Source: Marvania coccoides | Lineage: Eukaryota; Chlorophyta; Trebouxiophyceae; Chlorellales; Chlorellaceae | DNA: 64,000 nucleotides | NCBI GenBank assembly: GCA_963854735.1 | Contig: OY978099.1 | Span: 806,001-870,000 of the forward strand | Reading direction: 5' to 3' | Position numbers and translations under genes: made by a program | The notes under the pieces: model-generated | Database searches by the model: none | Told to the model about the DNA's origin: nothing | The model's input: only the letters and a program-made list of their open reading frames with translations | Shown here: in pieces, positions 11,865 through 23,687 of the stretch | Layout of the letters: the number at the start of each line of letters is the position of its first letter | How positions within the stretch are numbered: position 1 is the first letter of the stretch

Positions 11865-12440
11865 TCAAGCTGTGATTCTGTTTTCGATGTACGTCTTGAT
11901 TTCGGCATGGTTCTCCAGCCCCACCAGCTCCAATCTCGACCCGTCCTTCAAGAAGATGACGGCGTCGCCCCATGCGCCAAACGCTCGTGCGACCGCCCGG
12001 ATCTCTTTGATTTTGCTGTACTCGACTTGAATTTCTCGCTTCAGGACGGGGGATTTGGTGGTGATGATCAGCCGCTTGGAGGTAAACTTGTATTGCACCC
12101 AAAGCCGCCGACCGATGCTTGCCATCGTCAATGGCAAATAGAGCAGCGTGGCGCCGAGGAGGATGCTCACCACGAGCTCGGCGTCGGCGCCAGAGCCCTC
12201 GTAAAACACGGTCTCGTTGCCCGCTGCGTCGACGTCGTCAGGGTTGACTGCTGCTGCTCCAGTGCCGTTGTCTGTTCCATCGGGCGACGCCCGCAGCTGC
12301 TGCAATGCTGGGCGATAGGCTACCCTCCCGCTGCCGCTGATGTTTCGGATGATGCTTCCTGCTGGTGTGAAGGGCTGTCTCATCCGCGAGGTGGCCAGGG
12401 AAGGGTTGTGAGCCATGGCCAGGGATGATGTCATCAGCAT
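11865..12440 (-). CDS. Plastid-targeted bacterial PH-like (bPH_2/YdbS type) protein
   Basis: Single exon, 191 residues. The N-terminus (about 60 residues, Ser/Arg/Met/Pro-rich, few acids) looks like a chloroplast transit peptide. A hydrophobic hairpin follows (ELVVSILLGATLLYLPL), then a domain with YKFTSKRLIITTKSPVLKREIQ and EIRAVARAFGAWGDAVIFL, the pattern of bPH_2 (former DUF304) domains, where membrane-attached PH folds read 'tsrRliv...g...'. The function of plant and algal members is not known. Start chosen at the ATG at 12440, since the frame upstream has no earlier ATG. The gene is convergent with SYS1 and divergent from the small gene at 12705. Confidence 0.75.
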   Translation of the reverse strand: MLMTSSLAMAHNPSLATSRMRQPFTPAGSIIRNISGSGRVAYRPALQQLRASPDGTDNGTGAAAVNPDDVDAAGNETVFYEGSGADAELVVSILLGATLLYLPLTMASIGRRLWVQYKFTSKRLIITTKSPVLKREIQVEYSKIKEIRAVARAFGAWGDAVIFLKDGSRLELVGLENHAEIKTYIENRITA

Positions 12441-12704
12441 GGTGGGAGCCACGGGGGGCGGGGGGGGGGCTTTTTAGATGTGCGAATGAGTAAAATAAAA
12501 AATAATATGTGGGTGATGGTGCCGATTTGAGGCCAAATTGCAGGGAAAACTTTTTTTTTTTCCTATTCAAACTTCAAACCAAAACCCCCAGCGCTGGCAT
12601 CATTTTAAATTATACGTGTTATTTAAAACCCAATTGTGTTTCAAAAAGAAGATTAGGCAGTCTGTGGATGCCAAAAGGCAGACTATTATTCTAGTAAGAA
12701 TCAA
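12441..12704. promoter_or_regulatory. Shared upstream interval of the bPH_2 gene (-) and the 94-residue gene (+)
   Basis: 264 bp between divergent start codons. It contains a G-run near 12453-12470 and is otherwise AT-rich. Both promoters must lie here; no defined element is recognised. Confidence 0.45.
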
Positions 12705-13254
12705 ATGGCTGGATATTTGGCACAGCAGAGGCACATCAGCTTCATCGTGGGAGGAGCCACAGGCGCATTTCTTTTCATCAGCACCAAGGCAAGTTCCGAT
12801 GGCTTCCACCACAGATTTCAGTCATCCTAGATCACCTCCTCTCACAACTCTCTCTGCTCATGTCGTCCCTGCAGAATTTACTGTGGAACACAGCGCTCTC
12901 AACATCAGAGGCGTTACCAGGCAGCCGACAATGGAAAATCCCCGAGCACCAGGTGAGAAAAGTATGAGAGAGGGCCCAATGAGACGGTGGTTTGAAAAAA
13001 AGTAGATGGATTGAATTGCTTTCTCCCTTCCCCTCACACTGCAGGCGATTGAGCAAGAGAAACTCTTTGGACCTGGTGCGCGAGCGGTGCTGATCCGACG
13101 ATGGAACCAGGTGAGACATTGTTATTATTTTTATTTTATTTTCCCTCGCACTTGAAACTTAAACTCTGTTTCCCGCCCTCCCCAAATGCAAATGCAGACT
13201 GTTGATGCTGTTTCGAAGCCTGTTATGAAAGCTCTTGTAGACAGAAATTTGTAG
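12705..13254 (+). CDS. Small single-pass membrane protein, possibly MICOS13/Mic12-like
   Basis: Four short exons (12705-12788, 12875-12952, 13045-13110, 13198-13254), all phase 0, give 94 residues. Residues 9-24 (RHISFIVGGATGAFLF) form one membrane segment near the N-terminus; the C-terminal half carries KLFGPGARAVLIRRWNQTVD and ends VMKALVDRNL. A short N-terminal anchor followed by a conserved R-x-x-W-N block near the C-terminus resembles the small MICOS subunit Mic12/MIC13 (QIL1), which joins MICOS modules at mitochondrial cristae. This match is by pattern only. The first intron uses a GC donor (AAG|gcaagt). TGTAA lies 20 nt after the stop. That a gene is present is likely; the family call is tentative. 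Confidence 0.7.
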
Positions 13255-13625
13255 CTTGCCGATATGTACATCCTGTAAAATAATGAGCAAGAAGAAGGGG
13301 CGGTGACGGGCGGTGAAAGCCTAGGCTGGGACTCTGGGAGGCAGGCTGCCTCCTTCTCTGTATGCCAATGACCAGTTCCATCCAGCACAAATGAGCTGAC
13401 TGGCGTACCAGGTCTATGTGAAGAATGCGCCGCAAACAGGCAGTTCGTGTGTGGATGAGGTCCAATTGATAATATTGCAGACACATTTTAATTTTTTAAT
13501 TTAGCATTACAGGTTCATGCATTCAGATCCCTCTGACTGGTTCCCCGCGACGCCACCTCTCTCAAATTGCTCGGAGAGAGATGAATATTAATTGCCATAG
13601 TCGCGAGCTCCTTCCCAGAAGCACC
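13255..13625. other. Short same-strand spacer
   Basis: About 370 bp between the 94-residue gene and the LeuRS start. It holds the TGTAA-bearing 3' end (13274) and the LeuRS leader. An in-frame ATG at 13581 could extend LeuRS by 15 residues. Confidence 0.4.
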
Positions 13626-16600
13626 ATGTCTGGCGCATTGTTACGCAACGCCAGGCGCGTGGTCCAGGGGGGCACTCATCGGTGCGGGGTGCGGATGCCA
13701 GTACACTTGGGCTCCAGACATCTCCCTCTCCCCCGCGGCCCTCCATCTCTGCTGCTGAGCCCCACAACCTGGCGGGGGTGCCAGGCCGCGGCGCCCGTCA
13801 CAGAGGCCTCCCCCGCGGTGGAAGACCCCTCTTCGATTGCCTCAGCAGCCGGTTCCTTCAAGAGCACCGCCTACCCTTTCACCGAAATTGAAGGGAAGTG
13901 GCAGGCGCACTGGGAGGCGCACCAGACCTTCCGCACGCCTGATTTCAAGGACCTGGACACCTCCAAGCCCAAGTTCTACGCTCTGGACATGTTTCCCTAC
14001 CCTAGGTACGAAAAACATTAAGAATTTTACAGAACTGCCGCCCCCGCTGTTTCCACTCAACAAACCACCTAAACCTCTCGAAAATTTTCCATTCTTTCGC
14101 AGCGGTGCTGGCCTGCATGTGGGTCACCCTGAGGGCTACACCGCCACTGACATCATCGCCCGGTATAAGCGCATGCGAGGGTTTAATGTTCTGCACCCGA
14201 TGGGGTGGGACGCTTTTGGCCTCCCCGCTGAGCAGTACGCCATCCAAACGGGTACCCACCCTGCGGTCACCACCCAGAAGAACATCGACCGTTTCCGCAC
14301 GCAGCTGCAGTCCCTGGGGTTCTCGTACGACTGGCACCGGGAAGTTTCGACCTGCGAGCCGACGTACTACCGCTGGACCCAGTGGATCTTTCTTCAGCTG
14401 TTTGGGCGGGGGCTGGCGTACCAGGCGGAGGTCCCCGTCAACTGGTGCCCTGCGCTGGGCACTGTGTTGGCCAACGAAGAGGTTATTGATGGTTTGAGTG
14501 AGCGGGGCAGTCACCCAGTGGTGAGGATGCCGATGAAGCAGTGGATGCTGCGGATCACTCAGTATGCCGACCGGCTGCTGTCGGACCTGGACGGGCTGGA
14601 CTGGGGGGACAACATCAAGGAGATGCAGCGAAATTGGATCGGGAGGAGTGAAGGCGCGACGGTGAAGTTCGCGCTGCAGGCGGGCGACGGCGCGTCGCTC
14701 CCCGCGGACGCCGTGCTGGAGGTGTACACCACCCGCCCGGACACGCTGTTTGGCGCAACCTACGTAGTGGTCGCGCCAGAGCACCCGCTGCTGGCGGCGC
14801 TGTCCAGTGCCGAGCAGGCGGCGGCGGTGGCGGACTATGCCGTGGCGGCGGGGCGCAAGTCGGACCTGGAGCGCACGGAGCTGGCGAAGCACAAGACGGG
14901 CGTGTTCACTGGCAGCTGGGCGACGAACCCTGTAACCAGAGAAAAGATCCCGGTGTGGGTGGCTGATTATGTGTTGGGGTCGTACGGGACAGGCGCCATC
15001 ATGGCGGTGCCCGGCCACGACGCCCGCGACTTTGAGTTCGCCCAAACGTTCGATCTGCCGGTGAAACGAGTTGTGAGCGGAGGCGAAGAAGAGCTGCCTT
15101 TCACTGGGTACGATGGCGTGGCGGTCAACTCCAGCAACCCCGCGGTGGGGCTGGAGCTGGACGGGCTGGCGGTGGACGCCGCGAAAGCTCGCGCCACCGC
15201 CTGGCTGGCGGAGGCCGGCGCCGGCGCTGCAAAAGTGAACTACAAGCTGCGGGACTGGCTGTTCGCGCGGCAGCGGTACTGGGGGGAGCCTTTCCCCGTG
15301 GTGTACCCTGAGGGCTCGGACGAGCCGGTGGGCATCGCGGAGAGCGAGCTGCCGTTGGTGTTGCCGAACACCGATGATTTTGCTCCCAGCGGGACTCCCG
15401 ACCCCCCTCTGGCCAAGCAGAAGGAGTGGGTGGCGGCCAAAGACCCCCGCACGGGGGGACCCGCCAGTAGGGAGACCTCCACCATGCCGCAGTGGGCCGG
15501 ATCGTGCTGGTAAGTACATAATTGTTTCTGTTCCGCTGTTCATCTGAAATAGCTTCGCTTCAGTGTTTTTTTAGCGTCTCTCTAGCCGTGCAATTCAATC
15601 CAAACTGACGAATTAACATATTATCTGCCTCTCTGTGCCTTTAAGTAAGCTGAAATTGACCGGAACCTCTATTGTCAATGATAATAATTTCGCAGGTACT
15701 ACCTACGCTACATAGACCCATCAAACACCGCAGCCTTTGTGGACCCCGAGGCCGAAAAGTACTGGATGCCGGTGGACCTGTACGTGGGAGGCGCCGAGCA
15801 CGCGGTGCTGCACCTCCTGTACGCGCGCTTTTGGCACAAAGTGCTTTACGACGCGGGCCACGTGTCCACTGCCGAGCCCTTCCAGCGCCTGGTTTCGCAG
15901 GGCATGATCCTGGGGGAGGTGGAGTACTCGGTATGGCGGGACGAGGCGGGCAATGCAGTGGAGGAGGGGACGCACGGCGCGACCGTGGCGCGCGTTGCGC
16001 CGACGGAGGTGGAGGCGAAGGGCGCAGGCTACGTTTTGAAGGCGGATCCGTCTGTCAAGGTGTCGGCGCGCGCGCACAAGATGTCGAAATCGCGGGGTAA
16101 CGTGATCAACCCGGATGACGTGGTGGGGCAGTACGGGGCAGACTCGCTGAGGCTGTACGAGATGTTTATGGGCCCACTGCGAGAGACCAAGACTTGGAGT
16201 CCCAAGGGGGTGGAGGGGGTGCACCGCTTCTTAGCACGGGTGTACCGCTTGATTTGCGGCAGCACAGACCCCGCCACGGGTGCTGCCGCCCCTGGCACCG
16301 CCCCGCTCACCGACGATGAGCCCACCAAGGAGCAGCTCCGGCTGCTGCACGCCACCATTAAGAAGGTGACGGAGGAGACGGAGGAGCTGCGGTTCAATAC
16401 CGCCATTGCCGCCATGATGGAGTTCGTAAACGGGGCGTATAAGTGGGAGAGCCGACCAAGGGCAGTGCTGCGGCCGTTCATGCTGCTGCTGGCGCCCTAC
16501 GCGCCGCACCTGGCGGAGGAGATGTGGGGGGTGTTGGGGGGCAGCAGCGACGGCGGCAGCTTGGCGTACGAGCCGTGGCCTGTGGCGGACGAGTCGCTGC

Positions 16601-16803
16601 TGGTGGAAGACAGCGTGAAGCTGCCGGTGCAGGTGAATGGAAAGACACGGGGCACTGTGGAGGTGCCCAAGGGGTGCGATCAGGCGGCGGCAGTGGCGGC
16701 GGCGCAGCAGCTGGTGTCTGTGGCCAAGCAGCTGGAGGGCAAGGAGGTAAAAAAGGTGATTTTTGTGGCCGATAAAATTTTGAACCTCGTGGTGGGGAAG
16801 TAA
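13626..16803 (+). CDS. LARS2: Leucyl-tRNA synthetase, bacterial/organelle type
   Basis: Three exons (13626-14005, 14103-15509, 15696-16803) give 964 residues. This class I enzyme charges tRNA-Leu. Visible landmarks in order: a basic, acid-poor presequence (about 70 residues), the HIGH-box variant HVGHPEGY at the start of exon 2, the CP1 editing domain with [12 protein letters not shown] and [15 protein letters not shown], the WYYLRYIDP and [18 protein letters not shown] blocks, the KMSKSRGNV loop, and the anticodon-binding and C-terminal domains ending [16 protein letters not shown]. Length and motifs match bacterial-type LeuRS, so it probably serves plastid, mitochondrion or both. The ATG at 13626 has a better context (CACCATG) than the one at 13581. 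Confidence 0.95.
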
Positions 16804-17259
16804 GGTAACGAGAGAGAGGGAGAAGTTTTCATTTTTTATATTGTGCTTGTGCTGTTGATTATACTCAACTTGATAATTATTTTATTGATTATGCCGTAAA
16901 GCAAAAATGTGGGTATAAATAAATAATCAGAATGAACGATGAGGAGCGGAAGGAGCTGATGTCATGGAGCTGGCACAGGAGAGGAGAGGACTTCTCGGCT
17001 GCCCCAAGAAGAGCTGGGCTCATGCAGCCTGGATTCTGCGCATTATTTTGGGCGTTAAAACAATTATCCTCCAGATTCGGCATTTTTATTAATACATATT
17101 CATTTGTTTTAGAAGAACTTGACGCCTTCTTCATCTGGTGGAGCCCCCGCAAACAACCTACGCATGACAACAGAAAAGCAGTCAGATCCGTTCGCAACAA
17201 TCTGCACCTCAAAGAAGTACAATTCGAGAAACAGGTGTGATGTCGTGGGCGACCACAAC
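16804..17259. other. Convergent spacer with an uncertain small open frame
   Basis: Holds the 3' ends of LeuRS (+) and VPS25 (-). An ATG frame on the plus strand, 16932-17240, reads 102 residues and has an acceptor-like site (ttgttttag) at about 17110, so a small spliced gene is possible. I could not find a matching donor or recognise a domain. Treat it as unproven. Confidence 0.25.
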
Positions 17260-17890
17260 TCACTTTGCCTTGCCCTGCTTTTCCAGCACTTTAATCGCCC
17301 TTTCCAGCACCTCTCGCGGCACCCCCTCTAGCTCCGTTCCCCGCACCCCATCCCCACCCAGCAGCTCGTCAAACAACACCACGCTGTCCCTCAGTCCATT
17401 CATAAGCGCCCACCCATAAAGAGTGTCGGCCCACTCCGCCAGAGTCTTCCACAGCACCAGAAACACGCGCTTATACTTGCCGTCCAGCCACTCCCCTCGC
17501 CCCTGCACCGCGAGGTCCTCCAGGAAGAAGAGCTTCGCGTCTCTGGACAGGCGACCTGAAGGGCGAAAGGAAGATATGTTGAGGCGGTGTAAAGTGTACG
17601 CTGCTCGATATTTGAGGTGTAGGGGGTGAATAGAAGTGAGATACAGCGTTTGATGAGCGGAAATTAGTATACATCCGCTCACGATTGATAGCTGGGTTCC
17701 CAAAGGGAGGTCCGTTGGTGGCGTCGTCGACGACGATCTGAAATATTCGGTCGTGGCGACAGTAGTTGAGGATCAAGCTGCGCCACAGCTCCTTTTGTTT
17801 TTCTCGAGTTTCTGGGATGGGTTGCAACGTGAAGTAGGGAGGGTAGCTCCAGAACTCTGGGAACACAAAAGGAGCTTGATCTCTTGGCAT
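17260..17890 (-). CDS. VPS25: VPS25, ESCRT-II subunit
   Basis: Two exons (17890-17683, 17555-17260) give 167 residues (human 176). The N-terminal winged-helix block begins FVFPEFWSYPPYFTLQPIPE, matching the family's P-P-F-F-T-L-Q-P motif used to bind VPS22/VPS36, and continues TREKQKELWRSLILNYCRHD. The second winged helix carries EWLDGKYKRVFLVLWKTLAE. VPS25 is present in two copies in ESCRT-II and contacts ESCRT-III in sorting ubiquitinated cargo into multivesicular bodies. The start is the first ATG before the FPEFW block; its gene lies 254 bp from the divergent PAN2 start. Confidence 0.93.
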
Positions 17891-18144
17891 TGCTGTGGTG
17901 TCGCTGTGGTGTCGATGGCGCCCACCCCTGCGTTCACGGTGTTGCAATAAATATATGATTTGAAATAATAAAGAAGCCACGGCTTGAAAGCCCGTTAACC
18001 AGCCATTTTTATTGTTTTTTAATATGAATTTTTTGGTGCTCTCGGGTTTTACGCATAAATTTAATTTGATTTCATCGATTTACCATTTTTTCCGACGTGA
18101 TCTAGCCGATCACTTTGCTTTCGCGGGCCCTGGCCCCAGCCCAA
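17891..18144. promoter_or_regulatory. Shared upstream interval of VPS25 (-) and PAN2 (+)
   Basis: 254 bp between start codons, the tightest of the ten divergent pairs here. AT-rich core 17940-18090. It must contain both promoters. Confidence 0.5.
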
Positions 18145-21100
18145 ATGGATCAAAGCGAGGTCTACGATGATCACTATTATGCAGAAGGCGAGGAAAATGG
18201 GGAAGAGGAGGGCGAGTACGGCTTTGGAGAGTTGGAGGTGGCCCCAGTGTTTCACGGCAACCACGTCGACGTAGCCAACGTGCTGCGATTTGATGCCATC
18301 GAGGAAACGCTGTGGGCGGGGACTCAATCAGGCGTTGTTACCCAGCTGATTTCGCCGCACCTGGAGCCCCACGCGGTGGTGGCGGCACACCCCGACAGCA
18401 TCCTGGCCATTCGCTCCATGGGCCACAGCTGCGTGTCGCTGTCGCCGTTCCAGCTCAGCCTGCACTACTCCGGCTGCGTACCCCGCCTCTGGCACACAGA
18501 CGAGGCAAGTTTTTTTTAATCAGGGTTGTCACGCATAGCATAGCTATGCAGCAATAATTTGACGGGCTTGCAAGTGCACATACTTTATATATTTAACACA
18601 TTCAAGTTATTTTTTCAACAATTTATATTCTGAAAAGATATTCATGCTGAATTGTGAGCTTTTCCTTCTTTATTTGTCTTTCAAATACTGATATTCTCGT
18701 CCCCCAAAACTGAAAATACTCCCGGACAGGTGGGAGACCTTTCCGCTCTAGAGCTGGAGCACCGCGGCTACCGGGCAGTGATGGGCCGCTCAGGCGGCGG
18801 AATCTGTGGCTTCGACTTAGCTGCCGGCCGCCCCACCGGCACCGCCGACACCGGTGGGCAAGGCGTAGTCGCCCTGTGCGGGCCCCTCTCCCGCGGGGGC
18901 ATCGTTTCTGCCACAGCAGACGGCAAATTTTCGATTATTGATGGCCGCAATGCTTACCGCCCCACCGGCGCGTCCCTGCTCGCCCACAGCGGCGGGTTTG
19001 CGGCAATTGACGCTGCCGGAGACCTGGTGGCCACTGCGGGCTATCTGGGCCGGTTGGGCCGCGTTTCTTTGGAAACAACGGTGAAAGTTTTTGACGCCCG
19101 CATGGGGCTGCGCATGCTGGCCAATCTCCCGTTTCAAGCTGGACCCACGCTGCTGCGGTTCCACCCCGCGTTCTCCACCACCCTTCTGGTGGGTTCCGCC
19201 TCCGGCATGTTCACAATCTGTGACGCTTCAGGCGTTGGCGGCAGCGAAATTTTCGCAGTGGACAGCGGCGGGGACGCGCTGCTGGCGTGCGACGTGTCCC
19301 CCTCTGGAGAGTGCATTGCCTTCGCGGGCGCGGGGGGGTACGTGCACCTCTGGGCGGCCTCTAACGAGCCCAGCGTCAATGTTGGCGGAGAAGCACCGAC
19401 AGGCGCTGCCTCTCCCCCAGAAGAGCCGCCGCCGAGCCTGCGTGAGGACGAGCCGTTTGTGGCCGTGGCTCCGCACTTTCCACCTGACGGAAGCGCGCTG
19501 GCGTCTGACGTAGGGCTCCGGGAGACAATGGCCGCTGGACTGCCCCCTCGCACCCTGGATCCTGTACTGCTTTCTACCGGGAAACAAACCGATTTTGTTG
19601 CCCACGTAGAGAACCCGAAGCACGTGCGAGGGAGCGCCCCGGGGCACTCGGCAGCGGCGGTGGCCAAGCTGCGCAACCAGCGGGTGAAGCCGCGGCCGAT
19701 GGCAGGGGACGCGGAGGCCGCGCGCGCTGCGCGCGCGGCGGAACGCGCCGCCGCGGGCGGCGTGATTCTGCCTGGGCGATACCGCCGCGTGGTGATCAAG
19801 CAGCAGACTGGCGTTAAATTCGAGGAGTTCGACTTCAGTTACCACAACCGCACGCCGTTCTCGGGGTTGGAGAACGCGCTGGCCAACTGTTATGTCAACC
19901 CACTGCTGCAGGTGCTGTTCTTTTGCCGGCCCATGCGGGATTTGGCGATGACGCACGTCCCCGACCCCGACGCTGAGTTCAGTTTGATGGGGGAGCTGTC
20001 GCTGCTGTTTCGAATGCTGGCTACCGCGGGAGGCAGCGTCTGCCAGGCAAGAAAACATTCACGCATTGTTCAGCATTATTTTGGGGTCATTTTGGGATGT
20101 TTTTGCCACTTTTTGCCATTTGGAATCATTATGAATTCATCGAATGGGTGTTATCTTTCTCCCTGATTTTACTGCAGGCAGCGAATCTGCTGCGTGCGCT
20201 GCGCCAGAGCAAGGAAGCGCTGGCTCTGGGGCTGCTGGAGGGGGTGCGTGGGGAGCGGGGCAGCAGCGACATTGAAGTGGAAGCTCAAAAAGACAAGAGC
20301 CTCCCGAGGCGGGTGCAGCGCCTCTGCCGCTTCCTCATGGAGCATCTCACCAAGGAAACCTCGCCCACGGGGGTCGCCACCAGGCCTTCAACAGTTCTCG
20401 CAAGCTCCATGCTGTCCTCGCACCAGCGCACCCCACTGGAGGACATCTTTGCCGTCATGCAGCGGCAGCGCACGCAGTGCTTCTCCCGCCCGCGCCCAGA
20501 CCAGGTCAAGGACACCCGCGCGTTCCAGGTGGACCTGCAGTACCCGCCAGCCAAAGAGAGGCCCGGAAGCTCCACATCTGATGGGGCTGGCGGCGGAACC
20601 TGTACTTCTTCCTCTGCCGCCGCTGCTGCTGCTGAGCCCCCTCCCCCTCGGCCCACCTTCTCTCAGCTGCTGGGCGCATCGCTTCACACCGTGTCCCAGC
20701 TGCGAGCGTGGTTTGACGAGGTTGTGAACTACCAGATCGTGCGGCAGGAGCGATACCCCACCGCCCTTCCTCAGGTGCGACCTTTCTTTCATTTTCCTCT
20801 CTTTTCTACTTTCTTTTACATATTTTCCCTCCCTGTATTTTTTTTCCGCGTCGTTTTCATGGATTTTCAGCTGTTAAACATACATGCGCATGCTGCAATA
20901 ATCTCCCAGATCAACTAAAAGAATATACTATAATAAAAATAATACAATTTCCGCCGCGAGCAGGTGCTGGTTGTTAATTGCGGCATGGAGGACCGAGGCG
21001 ACCTGGCGTGGTGGCAGCCCGTGGAAGAGGAAGAAACCGAAGCCGAAAGGGAGGAAGAGCGGTCGGCAGCAGCGGCATCTGCAGCAGCGGGGGAGGACCC

Positions 21101-23065
21101 AGCGGCCCCGCGAAGAAAGCGGCAGCGTGCTTGGCTGCCTGCTGCGCTGTCAATCACGCTGGACCCCGCGACTGGCGCTGTCGCCATGGATGAGGGCACC
21201 AGCGGGGAGGCGCTGCTGCAGCGTGCTGCGCCGCCTGATGCTGTGCGCGCTGTGTATGAGCTGACCGCTGTGATAGCCCACGTCGTGGATGCTGATGAGG
21301 CGGCAGAAGGGGGCACAGAGTACGAGGGACACCTTCTGGCGCACATCAGAGTGCCAGGGACCTACTACTCTGCTCAGCAGGAGTCCCCTATGGCCTCTAA
21401 GCGGCCTTCGAGAGGGCCGGATGCGGCCAACCCCGCCGCTGCCGCTGCCGCCGCTGCTGAGTTTCCAGAGGTGGTGGTGAGAGAGGACCCTGCGGCGCAG
21501 CAGGCGCAGGCTCCCTCTGGAGCAGTGGGGCTTGATCCGGGAGAAAGTGCGGAAGAAAGGGTCGTGAGCGTGGATTTGCCGGGGTCGCCGCCGGTGACGC
21601 CAGCAACCACGAAAACGATGGCAGCCGCCGCTCGGCAGGTGCAGCGCCCCCAGCGGCAGTCGTGGCTTTTGTTCAACGACTTCCACATCGCTCCGTGCCT
21701 GCCTGATGACGTCACCGAAATGTATTCAGGCCAAAAAGTGCCGGTGCTGCTGTTTTTCACCAGAGTGGAGGAGCTGAAAAAGGCGGCGATGGAGCCGCCG
21801 GTGCCCCCCGTGTCGGTGCTGGCCCCGGAGGACTTTGTGCGCCTCTGCCGCGCGCCCCCCATCCAGGTGAGCCCGCATTTGAATTCTTTTGCCGGCCTTC
21901 ACAAAATATTTCTCTGCCCAAATTTTCCTCTTCTCTCACTATGAATGGTTGCATATCTTCATTCACCATCCCCCCATTCGCCTATTGAATGCAGCACAAC
22001 CGCTCCCGCCTGTTGCCCCCCACTTTTGTGCCGCTGTCCCCCGACGAGCTCCCCCGCCCAGGGCAGCTCTTCTCGCTGGACGCCGAGTTCGTGGAGTACT
22101 CCCCCGCGGAGCACGTCGTGCGCCGTGGCATTGAGGTTGAGGCCAGGCCCCCTCGCCTGGGGTTGGGCCGCGTCAGCGTCGTCAGAGCTGAAGGGCCGTC
22201 CACCGGCGTCCCCTGCATCGACGACCACATCCGCTCCGTGGAACCGGTGCACGACCACCTCACGCGCTTCAGTGGGCTCGTTCCAGGCGACCTGGACCCC
22301 ACCACATCGCGGCATCATCTCACAACACTGCGGCGGGCGTATTTGAAGCTGCGGTACCTGGTGGACGCGGGGGCGGTGTTTGTGGGGCACGGGCTGAAGA
22401 AGGACTTCCACATGTTGAACATCGTCGTGCCTCCAGAGCAGATTGTGGACACGGTGGATTTATTTTATTCGGGGCGCCGCAGGCTCAGCCTGCGGTTTTT
22501 GTCGTCTTACCTGCTGGGCGCGACCATCCAGGGGCGCACGCACGACTCCATCGAAGACGCAGTGGCCGCGCTGAAGCTGTGAGTTGTTTCATAGCAATTT
22601 TACTTTAATAATTCAACTTTTTCCGACTTAATGTTTTAATTCAACTTTTTCTTGTCCGAATTTTGTAGGTATGAGGTGTACCGCAACCTGGTGGAGGAAG
22701 GCAGGTTTGACAGCGCGCTACAGGAGATGTTCGACTGGGGCAACGCCCACGGCTGGGACCCTGCAGCATGGCAGTCGCAGCCGCCGCACCTAACGCAGGC
22801 GCAGGTGGCGCGAGAGCAGGCGAAGCAGGAAACGGTGGCGCAGCAGCAGGCGGTGCAGGTGCGCCAGCTGCAGGCGGTGCTGCAGCAGCAGCTCTTGCAG
22901 CGGCAGCAGCAGCAGCAGCAGCAACGCCAGCTGGCCAACGCCCTGCAGCACCAGATGATGCAGCAGCAGAGGCAGCGGGGGCAGCACCCACACCATCAGC
23001 AGCAGTTTATGGGCGGCGGTGGGGGGGCCAGGGCGCCTTCGCCAAGGCCAGAATGGTCGCCGTGA
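18145..23065 (+). CDS. PAN2: PAN2, catalytic subunit of the PAN2-PAN3 poly(A) nuclease
   Basis: Six exons (18145-18504, 18730-20046, 20178-20774, 20964-21866, 21995-22578, 22669-23065) give 1385 residues. Order: acidic N-tail, WD40 propeller (about 30-350), ubiquitin-protease-like domain (about 490-1040), DEDD exonuclease (about 1060-1270). The nuclease shows LFSLDAEFVEYSP (Asp1088, Glu1090), GHGLKKDF and HDSIEDAVAALKLY. PAN2 starts shortening of mRNA poly(A) tails in the cytoplasm. Two odd points: the protease domain has Cys507, His881 and Asn996/Asp997 where active deubiquitinases have their triad, and the protein ends in a Gln-rich tail of about 110 residues. The first two introns have GC donors (18505, 20047). 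Confidence 0.95.
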
Positions 23066-23687
23066 ATTATTGTGTTTTATTTCATATGTTGTACAAGCTG
23101 TAAAATCAAATAAATTACGTGCATAGTCACCGTGAGAGCTCTATTATTGTCACGCCATTGTCGAGCTCGACTGATAAGAATCTCTCTATAGATATTTTGT
23201 ACCTATTAGCTGAGTCTCCGTGGAATATGCACTCGTGACGCAGCACCAGGCCCACCATTCGTTATAATTTCAGAACGTCTCAGAGGACCGTCACACCAGA
23301 TAATTATACTGTGATTTATGCGCTCTGAATATATATGTTGCTTCCTTTTTCAACATGGAAAAAACAAAAGTTACGACGAGAACACGACAAAAAACAGCTA
23401 CAAATCAATCATTTGTTTGAAAGGAAAAAACATATGCATGCAGGAAATTGCGCAAAAGGCCCTGACATTTGAATCAATAAAAACACACACAAAATAAGAA
23501 TTAGAAAACAATCAGCATGGACAACAGAGCTGCCGCCCCAGAAGAAAGGATTGAATACGTACATGATTAAAATTCGGTCATGAGAAGAATTGAGATGGCC
23601 AATTATTTTTGCAATTAACAGTTTTAGCCACCCACACAGCATTTCCAGGCTCCTTCAACGCCCTTCAAACACATTGATTGTTTCTTT
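23066..23687. other. Convergent spacer between PAN2 and the NT5DC gene
   Basis: 622 bp, AT-rich, between two 3' ends. TGTAA at 23099-23103 lies 34 nt past the PAN2 stop. No coding pattern seen. Confidence 0.45.

Noticed and set aside
14002..15543. 513-codon open frame on the minus strand
   Set aside because: It lies wholly opposite the LeuRS exons, is Arg/His/Pro-rich, and arises from GC-rich codon bias. LeuRS on the plus strand has all its family motifs.
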